Notes under the pieces: generated by a model
Told to the model about the DNA's origin: nothing
What the model saw: only the letters and a program-made list of their open reading frames with translations
The model's database searches: none
Shown: positions 57,118 through 64,000 of the stretch, piece after piece
Position numbering within the stretch: the first letter of the stretch is position 1
Layout: each line of letters begins with the position of its first letter
Assembly: GCF_900129905.1 (NCBI RefSeq)
Contig: NZ_FQXG01000003.1
Location: 363,771 to 427,770 of the forward strand
Source of the DNA: Ferrimonas marina
Lineage (GTDB): Bacteria; Pseudomonadota; Gammaproteobacteria; Enterobacterales; Shewanellaceae
Length of the DNA stretch: 64,000 nucleotides
Reading direction: 5' to 3'
Program-made: the position numbers and the translations under genes

Positions 57118-57930
57118 ATGAAACACAACAGAAGTGTCTTGATGGCCTTTAAGAAGTACATTGAGGAGACCTCGGTGTTTAACGAGGCGTACCCCGTGGT
57201 TAATGGTATTGACTGGATCGCCAATGTCCAGGCGATGGAGGCGGATGGGTTGGACGCCAGTGCGCGTGAGGCGATCGTAGCTCACTACCTGCCCGGTTAT
57301 CGCAAGCGCTCATTGCGGTACGGTCTAGTATATGGTTCCGCACCGGGCTACTTGAGAGAACAGTTTGAGCGAGATGACAGCATTTGCAGTGCGATGAGCT
57401 GGGTTTGCGCTGAGGGTGGGCTCGCATCTGATCTGGATGCCGTTTTGACCGGTTTAGGGGTGAGGTTTGCACGGGTGGATTCCCGGGATGGGCTGATCGA
57501 CCGAGTGGTGTTTGCTAAGCCCTCGAAGGGTGCTCTGTTGGAAGAGAAATTGCAGGCATTGGAAGCGAATGGTGGGGCCGAACCGGTGTTTATTCGGGCC
57601 CGACATTTCGTTGGGTTGCCGAGGCTGGAGCAGCGTTTTGATGAGGCTTGCCGGCCGGACCATTTGTCAGGGACTGGTGCGGCCGCTGCATTGTTCTCTA
57701 CCTTTGTGGAGGTCGAACCCAACATGACACCTGTGCAGCGCTGGGAAGTCTGGCCGGCTTGTCTGCAGGCGTTGTGTCCCAGTCGGGTGCCTATGGCTTA
57801 TGGCGTCAAAGTGAAGCCATCTGCGGACCGCGAAGACCGTGCCGAGGTGCTGGCGGAGTTGGCCCGGGAGGTTGAGGCGATTAAGCAGGCCCCATTACCA
57901 AAGGAAGCGACCGCCGAGTTGGCGCGCTAA
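57118..57930 (+). CDS. Tandem-array family B protein, member 6
   Basis: 270 residues from ATG 57118; ATG 57142 is an alternative. The helical half includes AREAIVAHYLPGYRKRS, then a core with LLEEKLQALEANGG and ARHFVGLPRLEQR in place of the H..GLPK block. It ends TAELAR. Diverged from members 1-3 but in the same position and orientation and of the same length class. Function unknown. Confidence 0.78.
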   Translation: MKHNRSVLMAFKKYIEETSVFNEAYPVVNGIDWIANVQAMEADGLDASAREAIVAHYLPGYRKRSLRYGLVYGSAPGYLREQFERDDSICSAMSWVCAEGGLASDLDAVLTGLGVRFARVDSRDGLIDRVVFAKPSKGALLEEKLQALEANGGAEPVFIRARHFVGLPRLEQRFDEACRPDHLSGTGAAAALFSTFVEVEPNMTPVQRWEVWPACLQALCPSRVPMAYGVKVKPSADREDRAEVLAELAREVEAIKQAPLPKEATAELAR

Positions 57931-57957
57931 CTAATAGCTCTGGGAGCAGGAGAGATC

Positions 57958-58779
57958 ATGAGTACAGCGAGGTCGGTAGAGGCCCTAACAGCGGAAACAG
58001 TCACCTACCATCGTGGTCGAGTCGACCGTCTGGTGCTTAATGGCGTGCCCTATGGGAGCCTTGAGCCAGACATCACCGGGTGGAAGGGCCGCGGGCTCAG
58101 TATTTCTGCTGTCGCTGAAATGGAAGCTATAAGTCGGGAATTCGATTCGCTGCGAGACGCGGCAAAGAAAGGGTTCGACAACGCCGCGGTTACGTTGGAC
58201 AGAGCACTGGGGTTGGACCAGTCAGGTGTCATCAGCGCGGTTTCCAGTTTTCGGTTTAGCTCCAAACTGGCTGACAAAATCGACTACTACGTTAAGGCCT
58301 CGGGCATGCGGCGTTTGACCTGCGCGCACTTCCCTGAGCAGGGGGAGACCTGCCTGGATGTGGTTGGCACCTTTGTGGATCAGCGGGCCTTGATCGATGC
58401 CATACAAGACTTCAGGGCTAGGGAGGCGTGCGGTGAATTGCTGAAGGTGGATCACTTCGCCGGCTTGCCGATGGTTGGCCAGAAGCGTACATGCAAAGCC
58501 TTGCAAAATGGTGGGGTTGTGCGTCAGTGTGGTGCCGCTTGGCAGTCAAGAGCGGTCGGTGAGCAGTTGTTGGGGGTTGCCTACCTGGCGGACAACGAGC
58601 GCCCCTACCGGGCGGGTGACCACAGTGCTCGGTGTCTGCTTGGCGTAGCGCCAATGGAGACCGAGCACTATTTTGGTCAGGATCCGGTGCAGGGGGGCTG
58701 GGGTGCCCGAGGGCAAGTGATGGATGCCTACCGGTTTGCCGTCATGCTGGTACCGCATGAGTCCGAGCTAAGCCGTTAA
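57958..58779 (+). CDS. Tandem-array family B protein, member 7
   Basis: 273 residues, with GGGAGCAGGAGAGATC before ATG 57958. Core blocks are GVISAVSSFRFSSKLAD (compare VASVLSTVKV), DVVGTFVDQRALIDAIQDF and DHFAGLPMVGQKR. It ends SELSR. It is the last gene of the array and is followed by a strong terminator. Function unknown. Confidence 0.8.
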   Translation: MSTARSVEALTAETVTYHRGRVDRLVLNGVPYGSLEPDITGWKGRGLSISAVAEMEAISREFDSLRDAAKKGFDNAAVTLDRALGLDQSGVISAVSSFRFSSKLADKIDYYVKASGMRRLTCAHFPEQGETCLDVVGTFVDQRALIDAIQDFRAREACGELLKVDHFAGLPMVGQKRTCKALQNGGVVRQCGAAWQSRAVGEQLLGVAYLADNERPYRAGDHSARCLLGVAPMETEHYFGQDPVQGGWGARGQVMDAYRFAVMLVPHESELSR

Positions 58780-58800
58780 TCACAACCGTTGCAGGCAAGC

Positions 58801-58824
58801 GGGCCCGGGGATCACCCTGGGCCC
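58801..58824. terminator. Strong hairpin closing the array
   Basis: GGGCCCGGGG-ATCA-CCCTGGGCCC (one G-T pair), between the last array gene and the convergent ATPase gene. Confidence 0.75.
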
Positions 58825-58841
58825 GTGCTGTATCATGGGGA

Positions 58842-59972
58842 TTACAGGTTCGGGACTGCGCCGTAGGCACCGGCTAGGTACTTGCTGGAGTAGCAGTCGC
58901 CGGCACGGATCCCAGTGACGGAATTGAGGGTGTAGATCTCGTCGTTGTCAAACAGGGCGATCTGTTGGCGCTCTAGCTTGTCCATCAACTCCGCGTGGCG
59001 CACTGAGGCTACCAGCTGGGGTGCGTGGCCGTCCTCCAGGCTGCGGTGTTCCTGATACAGCTTCAGGTACATCTGCATCAGCAGGGGGTGAAGCCGGTTG
59101 TCCATGTCGTCAATGAGCAGCGGGCTGTTGGTTTCGATGGTGGTGATCAGTCCAACCAGGTAGGTAAGGATGCTGATGGCACCACCGCCGATCTGTGGAT
59201 AGGGCAGTTGCGCGGTCTGGCCATCGTCCATCGGCAGGTTAGCGATAAGGCCGGTTGGGTTGTGGGGGTCGAGCTCAATACTGGTCAGCCCCAGGTCCAT
59301 GCAGCTGAGCGACTTTGATGCCGCGGCCAGGACGTGGGGTTGCTGCAGTTTGGCGAGGGTCTGCGACCACACCTGCTCGGGGTGCTGCCGCGGGGTGAAG
59401 CATTGGATGACGTAAAAATAGCGGAATACCTGCGCTGCCTGCTCTGAGCCGGACTTGTTGGCCAGGGTGATGAGGGAGGTACCGGTATCCAGCTGGCTTT
59501 CCGCTGCGGCGGAGGCGAACTTGCCCTGGTGGCGATTGCGGGTCGGCTTCACCGCGCCGTGGTTCACCTCAAACACGGTAGAGAACTGGCGGCTGTGTTT
59601 GGCGCTGAGGACCTCTTGGACAACTTCGCCGTGCTGCAGCTGCAGGGTGTAGCGATAGGTGGTGCCGTCCAGTAGAAAGAGCAGTTCTGCCTGGGTGGGT
59701 AGGTCCGGGTGCAGGCTGTGCGGCTGCAGGCCGGTTAGCTGGCTGGCACTCTTGCGGCCGGCAATGAACTGCACAAGATCGCCCAGGGCTTCGATGAAGT
59801 TAGAGCGGCCGGCACCATTGGCGCCCCAAAGGAAGGTAGCCCGGTTGATCTGCAGATCGCCGAAGCGAAACAGACCGTCAATGTCCTCAGCGCCAGTGGC
59901 ACGGGTGTGGAAGTCCAGTTGCGCGCGGGTATTGAAGTTGCGGCAGTTGGTAAGGGCGAAACTCAGAAGCAT
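58842..59972 (-). CDS. AAA-type ATPase (OLD/AAA_15-like) with altered nucleotide motifs
   Basis: 376 residues from ATG 59972. The N-terminus LLSFALTNCRNFN and the motif GANGAGRSN (50-58) are those of RecF/OLD-like ATPases, except that the Walker A Lys is Arg56. Walker B reads LLIDDMDN (285-292) with DD instead of DE. Intact relatives couple ATP hydrolysis to DNA ends or act in phage defence with a nuclease partner; none is adjacent. ATP binding may remain but hydrolysis is doubtful. It is divergent from the transporter gene with 20 bp between. Confidence 0.8.
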   Translation of the reverse strand: MLLSFALTNCRNFNTRAQLDFHTRATGAEDIDGLFRFGDLQINRATFLWGANGAGRSNFIEALGDLVQFIAGRKSASQLTGLQPHSLHPDLPTQAELLFLLDGTTYRYTLQLQHGEVVQEVLSAKHSRQFSTVFEVNHGAVKPTRNRHQGKFASAAAESQLDTGTSLITLANKSGSEQAAQVFRYFYVIQCFTPRQHPEQVWSQTLAKLQQPHVLAAASKSLSCMDLGLTSIELDPHNPTGLIANLPMDDGQTAQLPYPQIGGGAISILTYLVGLITTIETNSPLLIDDMDNRLHPLLMQMYLKLYQEHRSLEDGHAPQLVASVRHAELMDKLERQQIALFDNDEIYTLNSVTGIRAGDCYSSKYLAGAYGAVPNL

Positions 59973-59992
59973 GGGGATCCCTGCAAATCAGA

Positions 59993-61306
59993 ATGTATCA
60001 AGTGAGGCAACATTTGCAGAATAATGAAAATAACAAGGTGTGTAAACACAAAGTTGGCGGGGCTTTCGGGCTGATGCTGGCGATCGTCAGCTACCGGCAG
60101 TGGCAGGGGATGACGGCGTTGTGGACCGTCTTCCTGGCGCTGATTGTCTACGGGACGGTAAAACTGACCGGGATGGGCCTGACCCTGCAGCAGGTGGCGT
60201 TTGCCTTCTGCGGGTTTCACCTGGCGTGCCTGGTGTTGCTGCTGGCGGACATGTTCTGGCCCGGCCGTCTGGTGCAGCCGATCGGTTGGGCTTTGGTAGG
60301 CAACCTGGTGTCGCTGGCCTTGATCCCGCAACCCAATGCCGCCTTGTACGTTGCGGCCATGGTGTTGGCCAGTGTGTTCTCCAAATTCGCCTACGCGCCG
60401 TCGGTGGCCCGCCTGGGGGTGTTGGGCAGGGCGTTGGGGGCCGGTGCCCGGCGGGGGACCGGGATGGGGATCCTGCTGGCGATGATCTGTTCCTCCTTGG
60501 TCAACGCGGTCATGGGGTTTGTTGCTGGGTTTGTGCCATGGCTATTTTACTGGCTGGTGGCGGCCACCGCGGTGTTTGGCCTGGTGGCGTTTAAGCCGCG
60601 GCCGACTCGGAGCAACCAGCCGGTGACCGCCAAAATGACACCGCTGCAGCGGCAGATGTTCGCCTTGTCGTGGATGAACAACGCGATATGCATGGTGACC
60701 CGGCAATTTCTGATCCCGATGCTGGTGCTCGGCCTGTTGGCGGACCGGGCGCCGCAGTGGGTGATGCCGGCGCTGGGCGTGATTGTGTCGGTCAGTACCT
60801 TGATCAGCTTGCTGTCCAGTCGCATCGACCGGGTACCGCCGGCCAAGATGATGTTGTTCGGGGTGCGGATGATGGCGATCGCCCCGGTGTTGATGGTGGG
60901 GCTCTCCTCCCTCGCCCTGGGTGGTGTGTTGTCGCTCGGTACCGCGGCGGTGCTGTTGTTGTTGCTGGTGGTGGTTGAGCAGTTTGTGGCACGGTTCTGG
61001 ACTCTGGGGTACACCAATCTGCTGATGGAGCGCTCCAAAGACCGGGTCATGGCGATGCGTTACCACCTGACCATCAGTGTGTCCGGGGCAGCCTTCGGCT
61101 TCGCTGCGGCCGGGGTGGCGATGGCCACCATCGGATTTGAGGCGCTGGTGTGCGGGGCTGTAGGCTTGGTGTTGATCTGGTCGCTGAAGTTGGAGCGCTG
61201 GATGGGCCGGGAGTTAGGTACCAATAATAATGCAGGGGGTGCAGGGGGTGCTGGTGTACCAGCAGGGCCTGCTGTGCCTGCATCGCCGAATAGGGAAAGG
61301 GTTTGA
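59993..61306 (+). CDS. Major-facilitator-like membrane transporter
   Basis: 437 residues with about 12 hydrophobic helices in two groups of six, separated by a central loop (FKPRPTRSNQPVTAKMTPLQ). This is the MFS layout; no substrate motif is visible. The start is uncertain: ATG 59993 has no good ribosome site, and an ATG at codon 28 is an alternative. GC content is higher than in its neighbours. The C-terminal tail is low-complexity (Gly/Ala/Pro). It is divergent from the ATPase gene. Confidence 0.75.
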   Translation: MYQVRQHLQNNENNKVCKHKVGGAFGLMLAIVSYRQWQGMTALWTVFLALIVYGTVKLTGMGLTLQQVAFAFCGFHLACLVLLLADMFWPGRLVQPIGWALVGNLVSLALIPQPNAALYVAAMVLASVFSKFAYAPSVARLGVLGRALGAGARRGTGMGILLAMICSSLVNAVMGFVAGFVPWLFYWLVAATAVFGLVAFKPRPTRSNQPVTAKMTPLQRQMFALSWMNNAICMVTRQFLIPMLVLGLLADRAPQWVMPALGVIVSVSTLISLLSSRIDRVPPAKMMLFGVRMMAIAPVLMVGLSSLALGGVLSLGTAAVLLLLLVVVEQFVARFWTLGYTNLLMERSKDRVMAMRYHLTISVSGAAFGFAAAGVAMATIGFEALVCGAVGLVLIWSLKLERWMGRELGTNNNAGGAGGAGVPAGPAVPASPNRERV

Positions 61307-61362
61307 CAGGGGCTTTGTAAAGCGCGTAAATAACTGCTACCAAACCTGCTGGGAGAGTGGAT

Positions 61363-61659
61363 ATGGAAGCGTTACGTCAGGCGCAGTTGGCTTTGAACGA
61401 GAAGACGGAGCCGTTGGGCTGGGGTATCTACGAGTGTGCCGGGGTCGAGGGTGATCATGGGCCGCACTGCTGCAACGGACAGGTGTATCAACTGCAGGCG
61501 GTCGAGGGCCCGCTGGATACCACAGAGTCAGGTGGCATGCTGCAGTGCTTTGCCAGTGATCACCGGGCCGCAGAGCACGTCAGGCTGGGCGCCCACCGGG
61601 GCGATGACCTGTGCGCGCAAACCCTGAGATTGCTTGAGTGTCTGCAGCAGAATCCTTAG
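61363..61659 (+). CDS. Small protein with Cys pair
   Basis: 98 residues from ATG 61363, with GGGAGAGTGGAT before it. Four Cys (YEC, HCC, QC, LC regions) and several His could bind a metal. Mixed alpha/beta. Not recognised. It stands between the transporter and the second helical array. Confidence 0.7.
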   Translation: MEALRQAQLALNEKTEPLGWGIYECAGVEGDHGPHCCNGQVYQLQAVEGPLDTTESGGMLQCFASDHRAAEHVRLGAHRGDDLCAQTLRLLECLQQNP

Positions 61660-61695
61660 CTACGGCGAATGACGCCATGGGCCCGTCACGCGGGG

Positions 61696-61701
61696 TAAAA
61701 T
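61696..61701 (+). promoter_or_regulatory. -10 promoter element TAAAAT
   Basis: GGGGTAAAAT followed by AAAAG, 20 bp before the ATG at 61722. Nearly identical to the element at 63384. Confidence 0.65.
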
Positions 61702-61721
61702 AAAAGAAAAAGGATTGGTAA

Positions 61722-62504
61722 ATGGCTAAGCTTGATGTTCGTCCTGCGATCACTCAATACGCTCAATACCTTGGTGCATTGGTGGAATTGCGTTCGCTTC
61801 TCCACGACTCACTTAAGGAAGCACATGGTGTGGCCAACCTGCACAGCTTCACTCAAGTGCAGCGTGGGGCAAAGTCGTTCAGAAATGTTCCGGTTGACCA
61901 GGGCGACTTCGATCGCATCATTCGGGTGATGGCGGAGAGCGTCAATGTACCAGCAACCAATGCGCAGGCATTTTATCGCCAGTTCCATGCCTTGCAGATG
62001 AGTCATATGGAGTTTGAAGAGAAGGCGCGGAAGGTTGTGCGGGAGGCCAGCGGTCAGCCCCAGGGCGAAGTCTCTTACCGGCGTCTTACAGAGGTGGCAG
62101 ATGAAGCCCAAGATGGGCTGAGGGACTTATTGGAAGCCGCTGAGGTCGCGGTGTATTCCATCAATCGTGACCTGGCAAAACGAGAAGTGGGCGTGCAGAG
62201 GGCTGCAAAGCAAGTCCTCGGTGATTTGACCGAGTGGATTGGCAAACTGCATGAGCAGGGTGATGTCGGCGCTGCTCTAGATCGCAACAAAGAAAGTCTC
62301 GGCGACTGGTATGTCGTTGTAAGCAAGTTGTGCGAAGCAGCCGACCTAGACAGCCGCGAAATTGATAGGGCGATTGATAAAGTAACGTATGCAAATATTG
62401 GTTCAGATTTTGATCCTGCTTTGGGGAATTTGCACCACCATGCGCAAGAGCTCTTCAGCGAGGTGAGCCAGGCTTTGAGCCAGAATGAAGAACTGGCCCG
62501 TTGA
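61722..62504 (+). CDS. Helical family A protein, array member 1
   Basis: 260 residues. AAAGGATTGGTAA precedes ATG 61722. Helical throughout, no membrane segment. Blocks VSYRRLTEVADEAQDGL, VLGDLTEWI and LGDWYVVVSKLCEAADLDS followed by IDRAIDKV align with the 62569 protein. It ends NEELAR, an L-x-R tail. Function unknown; the form suggests a filament, scaffold or coiled-coil partner. Confidence 0.8.
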   Translation: MAKLDVRPAITQYAQYLGALVELRSLLHDSLKEAHGVANLHSFTQVQRGAKSFRNVPVDQGDFDRIIRVMAESVNVPATNAQAFYRQFHALQMSHMEFEEKARKVVREASGQPQGEVSYRRLTEVADEAQDGLRDLLEAAEVAVYSINRDLAKREVGVQRAAKQVLGDLTEWIGKLHEQGDVGAALDRNKESLGDWYVVVSKLCEAADLDSREIDRAIDKVTYANIGSDFDPALGNLHHHAQELFSEVSQALSQNEELAR

Positions 62505-62568
62505 TCGGCCGTTCTGGTTCTTTGCAAACGGTTATTAACACAACAGCATAATAATAAAGGGGTCGGCC

Positions 62569-63297
62569 GTGGCTGAGCTAAAGCTGGACAAGCGAATTGA
62601 AGATGATTTGGAGCGATTCAATCGGTATACCAGATTGCGCGAAGATCTGGACCTGGGGTTAAAGGCACTGCGCAAAGCCGCCAAGCTGACGTCGTACACG
62701 GAGTTGCTGGCCGCTAAGCCTGTGTTTGCAGATGCCTTGAGGTTGCTGGATGTCCTGACCCAGATGGGTAAGCCTGATGGGGGGTACGACAAGGCCCTGC
62801 CTAGGATGGTTGAGGACTTTAATGCGGTGCGTGATAGCGACCGCGTTAGCTACCGCCTGCTGGCTCAGTACGCTGATCACATCCAGGGTAGCCTGAGTGG
62901 GCTGGTGGAGGAGTCAGATCTTGATGGCCATTTCAGTAAGTTAGGGTGTGAGATAGGCCGGGAGCTGGAGCGCAATCGCATTAAGGTGATGCGGGGCCTT
63001 GAAAAAACCCTGGGCGACGCCGACCAGTGGGTTGAAGGCTATCGAAGTGAAGGTCTGGACAGCGAAGACGTCTTGGCTATCAAAGAGCAGTTGGAAAGCT
63101 GGTACCCCAAGTTCCAGAATCTGTGCAAGGCGGTGGGTGCTAGCCCTATATATACAGACCGTGCGGTGGATCAGATCCTACGGTCGGATTCAGCAGGAGA
63201 TATGTACAGGGAACTGGGAAGTTTCCGTAAACAGTTTCGCGATATTCGCAAAGACTTGAAAGACGCCCGGACGCCGCAGGCAGAGATGGCGCCCTAA
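62569..63297 (+). CDS. Helical family A protein, array member 2
   Basis: 242 residues from GTG 62569, after AAAGGGGTCGGCC. VSYRLLAQYADHIQGSL, TLGDADQWVEGY and LESWYPKFQNLCKAVGASP followed by TDRAVDQI align in order with array member 1, so the two are tandem duplicates. It ends AEMAP. A terminator follows. Function unknown. Confidence 0.8.
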   Translation: MAELKLDKRIEDDLERFNRYTRLREDLDLGLKALRKAAKLTSYTELLAAKPVFADALRLLDVLTQMGKPDGGYDKALPRMVEDFNAVRDSDRVSYRLLAQYADHIQGSLSGLVEESDLDGHFSKLGCEIGRELERNRIKVMRGLEKTLGDADQWVEGYRSEGLDSEDVLAIKEQLESWYPKFQNLCKAVGASPIYTDRAVDQILRSDSAGDMYRELGSFRKQFRDIRKDLKDARTPQAEMAP

Positions 63298-63320
63298 TGG
63301 CGTTGGCATTGAGAGTGAAT

Positions 63321-63345
63321 AACAAGGGCCCACTGGGCCCTTGTT
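63321..63345 (+). terminator. Rho-independent terminator
   Basis: AACAAGGGCCC-ACT-GGGCCCTTGTT, an 11-bp stem, then GATGGG; it lies between array members 2 and 3. Confidence 0.75.
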
Positions 63346-63383
63346 GATGGGTCGGTGTCGCGCATCGTCCAGGCGGGACGGGG

Positions 63384-63389
63384 TAAAAT
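63384..63389 (+). promoter_or_regulatory. -10 promoter element TAAAAT
   Basis: GGGGTAAAAT followed by AAAAAG, 21 bp before ATG 63411. Confidence 0.65.
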
Positions 63390-63410
63390 AAAAAGAAAAG
63401 GGTTGGATAG

Positions 63411-64000
63411 ATGTCGGAGATTTCTATTGCTGGTGGTGTTCGTCAAAGCGCCCGGCTTGCTCAGAGTGTCCAGGAATTGAGTGGGCACCTACGGGACTGG
63501 CGTAATGCTATGGAAGGGGTTGAAAGGACTAAGAACTATACAGTTATGGGGCAGACCTTTGCAGAAATGGCGCGTCTGTTGGCCCCGCTCAAGCCGGATG
63601 AGGGTACCAACAGCTTTGGCCCAACCAAGCCCCTAATGCGCGCCTATCGGAACGTGCTTGACGAAAGTGTTGACCATCCCGCACAGCGGGCGGTCAATGA
63701 AATGAGTGCTTGCCGCTTTGCTGACCTGCTTCATTCGGCTCAAGCCTTGTTGGGTGACATTGAGAAGCATCAGCGGAATTTCCGGATTGGATCAGCGCCG
63801 CTTAAGCCGGTAGCAGAGGTGCGTGCAGATAGCGTAAAGCTATACAAACGTTGGGCCCAGGTTGGGGACTTAGCGAAGGACGCCCAGACCGCTCTGAGTA
63901 ACTTTGAGCGAGATTTCCGACCATTCTTTACCAAGGTTCAGGGCCAGATGATCAATGTGCTGGGTGACTGGTTAGATGGCCAGGATGACTCGTTGTCATC
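63411..64000 (+). CDS. Helical family A protein, array member 3, partial
   Basis: Open from ATG 63411 to the window end (196 codons seen), with AAAAGGGTTGGATAG before the start. Helical and charged. LYKRWAQVGDLAKDAQ and VLGDWLDGQ recall blocks in members 1 and 2. The start, SARLAQSVQELSGHLRDW, resembles the start of the 24799 protein. The array continues beyond the window. Function unknown. Confidence 0.75.
   Translation, partial: MSEISIAGGVRQSARLAQSVQELSGHLRDWRNAMEGVERTKNYTVMGQTFAEMARLLAPLKPDEGTNSFGPTKPLMRAYRNVLDESVDHPAQRAVNEMSACRFADLLHSAQALLGDIEKHQRNFRIGSAPLKPVAEVRADSVKLYKRWAQVGDLAKDAQTALSNFERDFRPFFTKVQGQMINVLGDWLDGQDDSLS

Noticed and set aside
51612-58779. Reading the array as phage tail or capsid genes
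   Set aside because: No terminase, portal, tape-measure or other virion gene is visible, and no array member carries a tail or capsid signature.
60100-60594. Alternative frames inside the transporter gene
   Set aside because: High GC keeps several frames open; only the called frame gives hydrophobic membrane helices.

Overview
This 64 kb window looks like part of a large accessory replicon (megaplasmid, chromid or plasmid-like island) of a gammaproteobacterium. The reasons are moderately high GC, strong AAGGAG-type Shine-Dalgarno sites, rho-independent terminators after many genes, gammaproteobacterial RecA, ArfA and IbpA/Hsp20, two lipobox lipoproteins, and a KorA-like DNA-binding protein. 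There are no rRNAs, no recognisable tRNAs, no CRISPR array, no insertion sequence and no phage structural module. Most genes are short, unknown and densely packed. RecA, ArfA and IbpA stand among unknown genes rather than with their usual chromosomal neighbours.

Layout. 1-6 kb: small unknown genes, one with an in-frame amber codon, and a PAPS-reductase-family PP-loop protein. 6-10.4 kb: a helical protein, recA, a LexA/CI-like repressor with a degenerate peptidase half, and a possible PD-(D/E)XK protein in an AT-rich pocket. 10.4-24.5 kb: a Zn/OB-type protein, two paralogous tandem-HTH proteins, a methyltransferase, a lipase, small membrane proteins, a free-standing LAGLIDADG endonuclease with N-terminal HTH units, and a lipoprotein. 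24.8-28.7 kb: helical proteins and arfA with its intragenic hairpin. 29-47 kb: mostly minus-strand unknown genes, a protein ending in a HicA-like domain, a nucleotidyltransferase-like protein, two papain-like-fold candidates, an RCC1-repeat lipoprotein and an orphan DNA methyltransferase. 47-50.9 kb: small overlapping genes, a membrane protein and ibpA with a ROSE-type RNA thermometer. 51-58.8 kb: a tandem array of diverged paralogues. 58.8-64 kb: a degenerate AAA ATPase divergent from a major-facilitator-like transporter, then a second helical paralogue array that runs off the window.

Two layers of organisation tie the window together. First, an 18-bp palindrome (consensus AATATAC-N4-GTATATT) occurs about ten times, always intergenic and 25-80 bp ahead of a start codon, including those of recA, the PAPS-reductase-like gene, the DNA methyltransferase and several unknown genes. 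It looks like the operator of one regulon. Second, the helical and tandem-array genes share strong -10 elements (TAAAAT/TATAAT, often preceded by GG or TGG) and many end in a C-terminal L-x-R. They therefore appear to form a separate, commonly expressed and expanding system. The array at 51.6-58.8 kb is the best candidate for an undescribed system here; its function cannot be read from sequence alone.
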